Shown here piece after piece: positions 6,237-13,710 of a stretch of 16,939 nt of DNA. Location of the stretch: the NCBI GenBank assembly GCA_910579435.1, contig CAJTVF010000054.1:1-16939 (forward strand), given 5' to 3'. The notes beneath the pieces were generated by a model that saw only the letters and a program-made list of their open reading frames with translations, made no database searches and was not told where the DNA came from. Source of the DNA: an uncultured Oscillibacter sp. GTDB lineage: Bacteria; Bacillota; Clostridia; Oscillospirales; Oscillospiraceae. A program made the position numbers and the translations under genes. The first letter of the stretch is position 1. Every line of letters begins with the position of its first letter.

Positions 6237-9200
6237 TTAATATTCGATTTCTCCCGTATACACCAGCTTCGCGTCTCCCGTCAGGGTCACGCCCTCGTCA
6301 GTACAGCGGACGATGAGCTCTCCGCCCTTCACCCGGACGGTGACGTCCCGGTCCTTTCCGCACTTCCCGTTGGCGATGGCGGCGGCCACGGCGGCGCAAG
6401 CGCCTGTTCCACAGGCCATGGTCTCCCCGCTGCCCCGCTCCCAGACCCGCATTTTGATGGTGCTGGGATTCACCACCCGGATGAACTCCGTATTCGTCCG
6501 CTCCGGGAAATAGGGCGCGTGCTCGAACCGGGGGCCGATGAAGTCGATGTCCACCGCGTCCACCCGGTCGCAGAACACCACGCAGTGGGGATTCCCCATG
6601 TCCACGCAGGTGATGCTGTAGGGCCGCCCGGCGATGCGGACGGGGTAGTCCACCACCTGTTTCTCCGCGATGGCAAATTTCAGCGCCGAGGTATCCAGCG
6701 CCGCCCGGCCCATGTCCACGCTGGCGGAGGTGGCCTTCCCGTTGGTGGTATAGAGGGTCACGGTTTTCACGCCGCTGGCCGTCTCCACCGTCAGGGCCTC
6801 CTTGTCCACGAAGCCGTTGTCGTGGAGGTACTTGCCCACGCACCGCAGGGCGTTGCCCGCCATTTTGCCCTCGCTGCCGTCCGCGTTGAACATGCGCATT
6901 TTCGCGTCGGCGGTTTCGGAGCGCTCCATCAGAATGATGCCGTCGGCCCCCACGCCGCAGTGCCGGTGGCAGAAGGTGACGCAGAGGGACTCCGGGCAGG
7001 TGATCTGCCCGTCGAAGTTCTCCAGGAAAATGTAGTCGTTGCCGCAGGTCTGCATCTTGGTAAAGCGCAGCTTCTGGCGCTCCGCGCGGAGGTGGCAGAT
7101 ATCCACCAGCTCCGTGTTCCCCTGGGTATAGCGGGACTCCAGAATGTCCGCCAGGGCCCCGGCGGTGTCCAGGCTGGTCAGGCAGGGAATGCCCAGCTGG
7201 ACGCAGCGGTGGTTCAGGCGGATGAAATCCCGGATGTACTCCGGCTCCGTGGACCCGGTGAGGATTACGTAGTCGATCTTCCCGTCCTCCAGCAGCTGGA
7301 AGACCCGGTTGTCCTGGCCCAGCTTGCCCACGATCTCCACGCTGGTTCCCAGGCGTTCGATTTCGTGGGCGGTGCCGTCGGTGGCGTAGAGCCGGAAGCC
7401 CAGCTCGTCCAGCTTCCGGGCGGTGTCGAGAATCTCCGGCTGGTCCCGGCGGTTGACGGAAATCAGGACGCCCTTTTTCTCCTCGCTCTCCACCTTGTAC
7501 CCGGCGGAGACCAGGCCCTTGAACAGCGCCTCCTGCATGTTCTTGCCCAGGCCCAGGACCTCGCCGGTGGACTTCATCTCGGGAGAGAGGGCGGCGTTGG
7601 CGTCGGTGATCTTCTCGAAGGAGAACACCGGGACCTTGACCGCCACATAGGGCGGCTGCTTATATAACCCGGTTCCATAGCCCAGGGATTTCAGGGGCTG
7701 GCCCGCCATGACCCGGGTGGCCAGGTCCACCATGGGCACGCCGGTGACCTTGGAGATATAGGGCACGGTCCGGCTGGCCCGGGGGTTGACCTCGATGACG
7801 TAAAGCTCGCCCTGGTAAATGAGGTATTGGATATTGATAAGGCCCCGGGTGCCCAGAGACAGCGCCAGCTTTTCGGAGCAGTCCACAATGGTTTTCAGCA
7901 TCCGGTCCCCGATGGAGAAGGGCGGATAGACGGCGATGGAGTCCCCGGAGTGGACGCCGGTGCGCTCGATGTGCTGCATGACGCCGGGAATCAGCACGTC
8001 CGTGCCGTCGGAAATCACGTCCACCTCCAGCTCCTTGCCCATCAGGTACTGGTCCACCAGGACGGGGTTTTCCACCTTCCCGGAGAGGATGACGTTCATA
8101 TAGGTCCGCACGTCCTCGTCGTTATGGGCAATGACCATGTTCTGCCCGCCGATGACGTAGCTGGGCCGGAGCAGGACGGGATAGCCCAGCTCGTTTGCCG
8201 CCGCCAGGGCCTCCTCCATGCCCAGGACCCCCCTTCCCTGGGGGCGCTTGATGTGGAAACGCTCCAGCAGCTCGTCGAAGCGATCCCGGTCCTCCGCCAT
8301 GTCGATGGACTCGGCGGAGGTGCCCAGGATGGGGATGCCCCTGCCGTCCAGGAACCGGGTCAGCTTGATGGCGGTCTGCCCGCCGAAGGCCACCACGACC
8401 CCCACAGGCTTTTCCACCTCAATAATGTGCATCACGTCCTCGGGGTACAGGGGCTCGAAGTAGAGGCGGTCGGCGGTGTCGTAGTCCGTGGAGACGGTCT
8501 CCGGGTTGTTGTTCACAATCACCACGTCATAGCCCAGCTCTTTCAGGGTCCAGACGCAGTGGACGGAGGAATAGTCGAACTCGATGCCCTGTCCGATGCG
8601 GATGGGGCCGGAGCCCAGGACCATGATGACCGGCCGCCCGGACCGGGGGAAGGCCCGGGACTCGCAGAAGCGGTCGAAGCTGGAATAGAAGTAGGGGGTT
8701 TCCGCGTCGAACTCCGCGCCGCAGGTGTCCACCATTTTGTACACGGCGGTCCCGGCCTCTCCCGGCAGGGACGCCGCCCCGGAGAGGCGGAGCAGGGTTT
8801 CGTCGGGGTAGCCCAGGCGTTTGCCCTCCTCATAGAGCCCGGCGGCCAGGCCCTCCTTTTCCAGGGCCGTTTCAAAGTCCGCCATGCCCCGGAGCTTCCA
8901 GAGGAACCAGCGGTCGATCTTTGTGATGGAGAAAATCTCATCCACGGAAATCCCGGCTTTCAGCGCCTCGAAGACGGTGAAGAGCCGCCGGTCGTCCACC
9001 CGCCGGAGGCGCTCCCAGATGGGGGCGGGGTCCGTGTTCTTCCGGTTCAGGCTGTCCATCCCGATCTCCGCCCCCCGGACCGCCTTCATCAGGGCCATCT
9101 CGAAGGAGGGGGCGATGGACATGACCTCCCCCGTGGCCTTCATCTGGGTGCCCAGGACCCGGGAGGCGTCGGCAAATTTGTCGAAGGGCCATTTCGGCAT

Positions 9201-10268
9201 CTTGACCACGATATAGTCCAGCGCCGGCTCGAAGCAGGCGCAGGTCTTGCCGGTGATATCGTTCTTGATCTCGTCCAGGGTGTACCCCAGGGCGATTTTC
9301 GCCGTGATCTTGGCGATGGGGTAGCCCGTGGCCTTGGAGGCCAGGGCGGAGGAGCGGGAAACCCGGGGGTTCACCTCAATGACGGCGTACTCGAAGCTGT
9401 CCGGGTTCAGGGCCAGCTGCACATTGCACCCGCCCACGATGCCCAAATGGGTGATGATGTCCAGCGAGGCGGAGCGGAGCATCTGGAACTCCCGGTCCGC
9501 CAGGGTCTGGGTGGGGGCCACCACGATGGAGTCCCCGGTGTGGACCCCCACCGGGTCCAGGTTCTCCATGGAGCAGACGGCGATGACGTTCCCCGCGCCG
9601 TCCCGCATGGTCTCGAACTCGATTTCCTTCCAGCCGAAGATGGCCTTTTCAATCAGCGCCTGGGTGATGGGGGAGGCGTCCAGGCCCGTCTGGGCAATGA
9701 CCCGGAGCTCCGCCTCGTCCTTTGCCGCGCCGCCTCCCGCGCCGCCCAGGGTAAAGGCCGGGCGGACGATGACGGGATAGCCGATTTTCCCGGCGACTTC
9801 CAGGGCCTCCTCCACGGTCTCCGCAATGCCGGAGGCAATGACGGGCTGGCCGATCTCCGCCATGGCCTCCTTGAAGAGCTCCCGGTCCTCCGCCCGGGAG
9901 ATGGCGGCGGCGCCTGTGCCGAGCAGACGGACGTTCTGCTCCCGGAGAAAACCCTCCTTGTCCAGCTGCATGGCCAGGGTCAGGCCCGTCTGGCCCCCCA
10001 GACCCGCCAGGATGGAGTCGGGCTGTTCCTTGCGGATGATGCGCTTCATGGTCTCCGCGGTGAGGGGCTCTAAGTAAATCTCGTCCGCCATGGCCTGGTC
10101 CGTCATGATGGTGGCGGGGTTGGAGTTGCACAGGACCACGTTGACCCCGGCCTCCTTCAGGACCCGGCAGGCCTGGGCCCCGGCGTAGTCGAACTCGGCG
10201 GCCTGGCCGATGACAATGGGGCCGGAGCCGATGACCAGGACTTTTTTGATACGGGTATCCAGAGGCAT
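6237..10268 (-). CDS. carB: CarB-DapF fusion: carbamoyl-phosphate synthase large subunit joined to diaminopimelate epimerase
   Basis: This is one 1343-residue reading frame. Residues 1-1066 are a full-length CarB (E. coli 1073). The N-terminal ATP-grasp half has R129, R169 and RPAFTLGGAGGG; an oligomerisation region follows; the second ATP-grasp half has GQGIEFDYSS and RPSYVIGGQN; and the C-terminal MGS-like allosteric domain starts near GVLISVNRRDQPE. It makes carbamoyl phosphate from bicarbonate, ATP and ammonia delivered by CarA. Residues 1067-1343 (277 aa) are a complete DapF, which interconverts LL- and meso-diaminopimelate. DapF begins LRFTKMQTCGNDY, with CTG where the free protein would have ATG. 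FNADG, MGNPHCV, NTEF and ERGSGETMACGTGA (C1286) are conserved, but the first catalytic cysteine position is alanine (A1137). carA overlaps by one base (TAATG). Confidence 0.95.
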   Translation of the reverse strand: MPLDTRIKKVLVIGSGPIVIGQAAEFDYAGAQACRVLKEAGVNVVLCNSNPATIMTDQAMADEIYLEPLTAETMKRIIRKEQPDSILAGLGGQTGLTLAMQLDKEGFLREQNVRLLGTGAAAISRAEDRELFKEAMAEIGQPVIASGIAETVEEALEVAGKIGYPVIVRPAFTLGGAGGGAAKDEAELRVIAQTGLDASPITQALIEKAIFGWKEIEFETMRDGAGNVIAVCSMENLDPVGVHTGDSIVVAPTQTLADREFQMLRSASLDIITHLGIVGGCNVQLALNPDSFEYAVIEVNPRVSRSSALASKATGYPIAKITAKIALGYTLDEIKNDITGKTCACFEPALDYIVVKMPKWPFDKFADASRVLGTQMKATGEVMSIAPSFEMALMKAVRGAEIGMDSLNRKNTDPAPIWERLRRVDDRRLFTVFEALKAGISVDEIFSITKIDRWFLWKLRGMADFETALEKEGLAAGLYEEGKRLGYPDETLLRLSGAASLPGEAGTAVYKMVDTCGAEFDAETPYFYSSFDRFCESRAFPRSGRPVIMVLGSGPIRIGQGIEFDYSSVHCVWTLKELGYDVVIVNNNPETVSTDYDTADRLYFEPLYPEDVMHIIEVEKPVGVVVAFGGQTAIKLTRFLDGRGIPILGTSAESIDMAEDRDRFDELLERFHIKRPQGRGVLGMEEALAAANELGYPVLLRPSYVIGGQNMVIAHNDEDVRTYMNVILSGKVENPVLVDQYLMGKELEVDVISDGTDVLIPGVMQHIERTGVHSGDSIAVYPPFSIGDRMLKTIVDCSEKLALSLGTRGLINIQYLIYQGELYVIEVNPRASRTVPYISKVTGVPMVDLATRVMAGQPLKSLGYGTGLYKQPPYVAVKVPVFSFEKITDANAALSPEMKSTGEVLGLGKNMQEALFKGLVSAGYKVESEEKKGVLISVNRRDQPEILDTARKLDELGFRLYATDGTAHEIERLGTSVEIVGKLGQDNRVFQLLEDGKIDYVILTGSTEPEYIRDFIRLNHRCVQLGIPCLTSLDTAGALADILESRYTQGNTELVDICHLRAERQKLRFTKMQTCGNDYIFLENFDGQITCPESLCVTFCHRHCGVGADGIILMERSETADAKMRMFNADGSEGKMAGNALRCVGKYLHDNGFVDKEALTVETASGVKTVTLYTTNGKATSASVDMGRAALDTSALKFAIAEKQVVDYPVRIAGRPYSITCVDMGNPHCVVFCDRVDAVDIDFIGPRFEHAPYFPERTNTEFIRVVNPSTIKMRVWERGSGETMACGTGACAAVAAAIANGKCGKDRDVTVRVKGGELIVRCTDEGVTLTGDAKLVYTGEIEY

Positions 10269-11332
10269 TAGAGGTCCCCTCCCTTCATCAGCTCCACAAA
10301 GCGGTCAAACAAAAACGCGGTGTCCTGGGGGCCGCCCCGGGCCTCCGGGTGGAACTGGACGGTAAAGGCCCGGAGGCCGGGGTAGTCCAGCCCCTCGCAG
10401 GTGCCGTCGTTGGCGTTGGCGAAGGAGACCCGTCCGGCTTTCACGCTGTCCCCGTCCACGGCGTAGCCGTGGTTCTGGCTGGTGATGTAGGTCCGGACGC
10501 CGTTCAAATCCCGGACGGGCTGGTTGCCCCCCCGGTGGCCGTATTTCAGCTTATAGGTCCGTCCCCCCGCCGCCAGGGCGGCGAGCTGATGGCCCAGGCA
10601 GATGCCGAAGAGGGGGACCTTTCCCAGGAGCTTTTGAATCTGTTCAATCTGGAAGACGTTCTCCGCCGGGTCCCCGGGGCCGTTGGAGAGCATGACCCCG
10701 TCGGGCTCCATGGCCAGGATGGTCTTTGCCGGGGTGGAGGCGGGGAATATTGTCACCTCGCAGCCCCGTTTCCGGAGCTCCTGGGAGATGTTGCGCTTCG
10801 CGCCGTAGTCCAGCAGGGCCACGCGGAAGCCGGTCTCCCCCTCCGCCGGGAGGACGGCGGGCTCCCGGCGGGTGACGGCCTCCACCACGCCGGCGACGGC
10901 ATAGCTCCGAAGGGGGGCCGGGTCCGCCGGCGCCTCGCCGCAGATCATGGCGTTCATCACGCCGGATTCCCGGATGATCCGGGTGAGCTGGCGGGTATCC
11001 ACGCCATAGAGGCCGGGGATGTTCCGCTCTTTTAAAAAGCCGTCCAGGTCCCCGCCGCAGCGGAAGTTGGAGGGGTGTCCGCACGGCTCCCGGACCACGT
11101 AGCCCTTCACATGGCAGTCCCCCTCAAAGTCCTCCGGGATGACGCCGTAGTTGCCGATGAGGGGATAGGTCTGCATGACGATCTGTCCCGCGTAGCTGGG
11201 ATCCGTCAGGGTTTCCACATAGCCGCACATGCCGGTGGTGAAGACCAGCTCTCCCACGGCCCCGGCCTCCGCGCCGAACCGGAAGCCCTGGAACGCCTGG
11301 CCGTCCGCCAGTACCAAATAGCCTTTCTTCAT
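10268..11332 (-). CDS. carA: Carbamoyl-phosphate synthase small (glutaminase) subunit
   Basis: CarA hydrolyses glutamine and passes ammonia through a tunnel to CarB, supplying carbamoyl phosphate for pyrimidine and arginine synthesis. The protein has 354 residues. The N-terminal half is the CarA-specific domain (GELVFTTGMCGYVETLTDPSY) and the C-terminal half is a class I glutamine amidotransferase. The catalytic triad is C245 in FGICLGHQ, with H328 and E330 in QFHPEA. The ATG at 11330-11332 was chosen because MKKGYLVLADG matches the family N-terminus and AGGGAGG lies 5 nt upstream; an in-frame start 28 codons earlier would fall within the promoter. Its TAA overlaps the carB ATG by one base. 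A strong promoter with a short leader (about 35 nt) lies immediately upstream. Confidence 0.97.
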   Translation of the reverse strand: MKKGYLVLADGQAFQGFRFGAEAGAVGELVFTTGMCGYVETLTDPSYAGQIVMQTYPLIGNYGVIPEDFEGDCHVKGYVVREPCGHPSNFRCGGDLDGFLKERNIPGLYGVDTRQLTRIIRESGVMNAMICGEAPADPAPLRSYAVAGVVEAVTRREPAVLPAEGETGFRVALLDYGAKRNISQELRKRGCEVTIFPASTPAKTILAMEPDGVMLSNGPGDPAENVFQIEQIQKLLGKVPLFGICLGHQLAALAAGGRTYKLKYGHRGGNQPVRDLNGVRTYITSQNHGYAVDGDSVKAGRVSFANANDGTCEGLDYPGLRAFTVQFHPEARGGPQDTAFLFDRFVELMKGGDL

Positions 11333-11374
11333 GAATGCCTCCCTCGGTGTTGTTGACGTGTGATTTTCTCTATT

Positions 11375-11403
11375 ATTATGAGGGTTTTCGCCCTCAGCGT
11401 CAA
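11375..11403 (-). promoter_or_regulatory. Promoter of the carA-carB operon
   Basis: On the minus strand, TTGACG (11398-11403) and CATAAT (11375-11380) are separated by 17 nt. The spacer contains the inverted repeat GAGGG/CCCTC around CGAAAA, which could be an operator. The predicted leader of about 35 nt is too short for a PyrR-type attenuator. Confidence 0.75.
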
Positions 11404-11488
11404 TGACGGATTCCATTCCGGGCGGCGAAGTTTGGCGGTGAAAGGTATTACTTTTTGTGAAAAATGTGGAGAGCCGGGGGAGGCAGAC

Positions 11489-11527
11489 GAAAAAAACCGT
11501 CCCCCGCGCCAGGCGCGGAGGACGGTT
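11489..11527 (-). terminator. Intrinsic terminator of spoVAF
   Basis: Arms 11495-11510 and 11512-11527 form a strong GC-rich stem with one G-U pair and a small CCAGG loop region. It is followed on the minus strand by seven T. It begins 7 nt after the spoVAF stop codon. Confidence 0.9.
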
Positions 11528-11533
11528 TCAACG

Positions 11534-12952
11534 TCATGTGTTGTCCGGGCTGATGGGCTCCCGCACCAGCAGCCGCCAGAGGGCCTTCCCGTGGAAGGGA
11601 ATGAGGGGATAGAGATAGCCCCGGCCCACCAGGGGCTTCGTGGTGGCCAGCAGGACGACGATGCCCAGGATGCCCAGGCCATAGCCCCAGACGTCGAAGG
11701 CCGCCGTCAGCAGCAGCAGGACCACCCGGAGGAGCTTGAAGGCGTAGCCCATCTCATAGCTGGGCTGGGCGAAGCTGGCCACGGACACGAAGGCCATATA
11801 CACCAGCACCTCCGGCCCCAGCCACCCGGCCTGGACGGCGAAGTCGCCCAGAATCAGGGCCCCCAGCATGGAGAAGGAGTTGGACAGGGAGTCCGGCGTG
11901 TTCAGGGACGCCAGCTTCAGCACGTCCACCAGGAACTCCACCACCAGCAGCTGCCACAAAAGCCCCAGGGCCGCCGGTTCCGGAGAGGAGAGGAAGCTCA
12001 GCCACTCCGGCAGCCGCCCGTCCTCCTTCACCATCAGGTACCAGGTGGGGGTGATGAGCAGGGAGATCACAAAGACGATGATCCGCAGCAGCCGCAGGTA
12101 GGACCCCACCAGAGGCGGGAAGTAGAACTCGTTGGCCTCCTGGGTGAAGTCAAAGAACGTGGTGGGCAGGATCATCACCGAGGGGGAGTTGTCCACCATC
12201 AGCACCACGTTGCCCTCCATGATGCTGGCGGCGGCGCTGTCGGGCCGCTCCGTGTAGCGGACCTTGGGGAAGGGGTTGTACCACTGCTTGGGCCGGATGG
12301 CCTCCGCCACGCTCTCCTGGGCCATGGAGAGGGAGTTCACGTCGATGCCCGCCAGCTTCTCCCGGATGGCGGAGAGAAGGGCCGGGTCCGCCTTGTCGTC
12401 CAGGTAGCAGAGCACCGCGTCGGTGTGGGACCGCTTTCCCACCTTCAGGCCCTCCATGGTGAGGCGGGGGTCCCGGATGCGGCGGCGGAGCAGGGCCATG
12501 TTGGGCACCACCGCCTCCACGAAGCCGTCGTGAGAGCCCCGGAGGACCTTGCCGTCCGGGGGCTCGTCCACACCCCGGCTGGGGTAGTCCTTGGCGTCGA
12601 TCTGGGCCCCGCCCCGGAGGCCCTCCACCAGCAAAAGGGTCTTCCCCATGAGGACGGAGGTGATGATCTCCTCCGCGTCAAAGCCCACGTCCACCTCGGA
12701 AAAGGAGATGAAGCGGTCGGCGAAGTCCTGCATGTCCGTCAAACCCTCCAGGGCGTTTGCGGGCTGGGAGAGCCAGAAGGCCCCCATGCGCTCCAGGGTC
12801 TCGTCCTTGCCGTAGCCGTCCACCACCCAGATGCGGGCCCGGCGGCCGCCGATGAAGTAGTCCCGGCTTACCATGTCCACGCTGCGGCCGACCCCCAGGG
12901 CCTCGTCAAAGAGCCGGACGTTTTCTGTGTAGCTGTCTGATAATGTTCCCAT
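11534..12952 (-). CDS. spoVAF: Spore germination protein of the GerA family, SpoVAF-like
   Basis: GerA-family A subunits sit in the inner spore membrane. SpoVAF is the paralogue associated with the SpoVA dipicolinate channel. From the ATG at 12950-12952 (GGAGG 6 nt upstream) the protein has 472 residues, close to SpoVAF length (about 490). The N-terminal soluble half contains FDEALGVGRSVDMVSRDYFI (15-34), the GerA-type block GVDEPPDGKVLRGSHDGFVE (127-146), and NMALLRRRIRDPRL (151-164), a stretch typical of SpoVAF. Hydrophobic segments lie near 287-309, 328-350, 360-378, 382-398 and 406-438. A longer in-frame start exists, but it would read through the promoter and the upstream terminator. No other spoVA gene is present in the window, so it appears to be a single-gene unit. 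GerA versus SpoVAF assignment is from motif memory. Confidence 0.87.
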   Translation of the reverse strand: MGTLSDSYTENVRLFDEALGVGRSVDMVSRDYFIGGRRARIWVVDGYGKDETLERMGAFWLSQPANALEGLTDMQDFADRFISFSEVDVGFDAEEIITSVLMGKTLLLVEGLRGGAQIDAKDYPSRGVDEPPDGKVLRGSHDGFVEAVVPNMALLRRRIRDPRLTMEGLKVGKRSHTDAVLCYLDDKADPALLSAIREKLAGIDVNSLSMAQESVAEAIRPKQWYNPFPKVRYTERPDSAAASIMEGNVVLMVDNSPSVMILPTTFFDFTQEANEFYFPPLVGSYLRLLRIIVFVISLLITPTWYLMVKEDGRLPEWLSFLSSPEPAALGLLWQLLVVEFLVDVLKLASLNTPDSLSNSFSMLGALILGDFAVQAGWLGPEVLVYMAFVSVASFAQPSYEMGYAFKLLRVVLLLLTAAFDVWGYGLGILGIVVLLATTKPLVGRGYLYPLIPFHGKALWRLLVREPISPDNT

Positions 12953-12974
12953 GCGCCACCTCCAAGAATGGGGG

Positions 12975-13004
12975 TAGTATGCGCGGGAGGGGGAAGGATT
13001 ATCC
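12975..13004 (-). promoter_or_regulatory. Candidate forespore (sigma G/F) promoter of spoVAF
   Basis: On the minus strand, CATACTA (12975-12981) matches the sigma G -10 pattern CATNHTA. GGATA (13000-13004) lies 18 nt upstream as an approximate -35 (pattern gHATR, one mismatch). Transcription would start about 16 nt before the start codon. This agrees with forespore expression of a SpoVA-associated gene. Confidence 0.55.
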
Positions 13005-13010
13005 ATAAAA

Positions 13011-13043
13011 GCGAAGGCCGCCGCCCTCTTAAGGCAGCGGCCT
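13011..13043 (-). terminator. Terminator after the truncated small gene
   Basis: An 11-bp stem with one G-U pair (13015-13025 with 13033-13043) starts 7 nt after the stop codon at 13050. The minus strand continues TCGCTTTT, so the T-run is modest. Confidence 0.7.
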
Positions 13044-13049
13044 CCGTTC

Positions 13050-13502
13050 TCAGCCCTCCGGCCGGAAGCCCAGGCCCGTCTGGATGGCCTCCATGGTCTG
13101 CTTGTCAAAGCGGCAGCTCAAATCCCGGATGCCGATGGTGGAGCCCTTCTTCCGGTACAGCCACAGTACGGAGGAATTGCGCAGCTTCTGCTTCGGGGTG
13201 AAGCCGCCGCCGCTTCCGGGGATGAAGGCCGCGTCCTTCAGGCTGTCATAGGACACCCGCTTGCTCCCCAGGACCAGGCCCCGCTCGTAAAACCGCGCGC
13301 TGCCGCCGCCCAGCTTCTTGGAAATCTCCACCAGCAGGGGGCCGAATTCCGAATCCGCCGCCCCTCCGCCGCATTGCGTTCCACCGCAGCGGCCCGGGGG
13401 CGGCTTCGCCCCCATACGGCCCGCTGGGTGAAAAACAAAAACGCCGTGCAGGTCAAACCCCACACAGCGCAAGAAGCAGACGCTCTTAGAACCTGTATTC
13501 AC
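13050..13502 (-). CDS. Hypothetical protein whose 5' end was replaced by a mobile element
   Basis: I do not recognise the family. The open frame is 150 codons. Its GTG start at 13502 and first five residues lie inside the terminal repeat of the family A element (13488-13650), with no ribosome binding site before it. An internal ATG at 13413-13415 also lacks a good site. The part from about residue 55 onward (VEISKKLGGGSARFYERGLV, then SDxLKD-like and WLYRKKGSTIGIRDLSC stretches) looks like genuine protein. It alternates hydrophobic and polar residues as expected for a small beta-rich domain. The region between is Gly/Pro-rich and its DNA forms a GC hairpin. A normal terminator follows the stop. 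The likeliest history is a longer gene that lost its promoter and N-terminus when the element inserted, so it may be a pseudogene. Confidence 0.45.
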   Translation of the reverse strand: MNTGSKSVCFLRCVGFDLHGVFVFHPAGRMGAKPPPGRCGGTQCGGGAADSEFGPLLVEISKKLGGGSARFYERGLVLGSKRVSYDSLKDAAFIPGSGGGFTPKQKLRNSSVLWLYRKKGSTIGIRDLSCRFDKQTMEAIQTGLGFRPEG

Positions 13503-13650
13503 AACCGCTGAACGCCGCCTGGCCGGTCTTTTTCCCGTCAGACCGCGTCGGTTTCCCTTGCAATCCGTCAGGATTGCTGCGGAAAATCTCCTTGCCTGAC
13601 GGGAAAAATCCTCATCCTTCCGGCATCCCCCGGTTATGAATACAGGTTCT
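13488..13650 (-). mobile_element. Family A miniature element, long copy (163 bp)
   Basis: The ends AGAACCTGTATTCA (13488-13501) and TGAATACAGGTTCT (13637-13650) are perfect inverted repeats. Inside is a second pair of 13-bp inverted repeats, TTTTTCCCGTCAG (13529-13541) and CTGACGGGAAAAA (13596-13608), and a central palindrome around 13561-13577. The element can therefore fold into a long cruciform or hairpin. It has no coding capacity. If the element is taken to start at GAACC, both sides carry TTA, a possible 3-bp target duplication. Confidence 0.8.
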
Positions 13651-13682
13651 TAATGCGGACGCGGCATAAAGAGAACAACGGC

Positions 13683-13710
13683 AAAACCCGCCCCTTGCGT
13701 GAGGGGCCGG
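13683..13710 (-). terminator. Possible minus-strand terminator hairpin
   Basis: A 6-bp GC stem (13690-13695 with 13702-13707), extended by two more pairs past one mismatch, precedes GGG and four T on the minus strand. The loop overlaps the plus-strand -35 element at 13695-13700. Confidence 0.4.

Noticed and set aside
5911..6240. A CRISPR array, suggested by the repeated blocks
   Set aside because: The repeats are about 100 bp long, have terminal inverted repeats and target duplications, and show no short-repeat/unique-spacer pattern.
5846..6240. A transposase gene within the repeats
   Set aside because: There is no open frame of useful length. The elements are too short (66 and 159 bp) to encode one.
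7827..10073. A 748-codon plus-strand open frame opposite carB
   Set aside because: It is a shadow of the carB frame, with the same His/Gly/Asp-rich composition and no recognisable domain.
11333..11374. A PyrR attenuator before carA
   Set aside because: The promoter leaves a leader of only about 35 nt, with no room for terminator and antiterminator hairpins.
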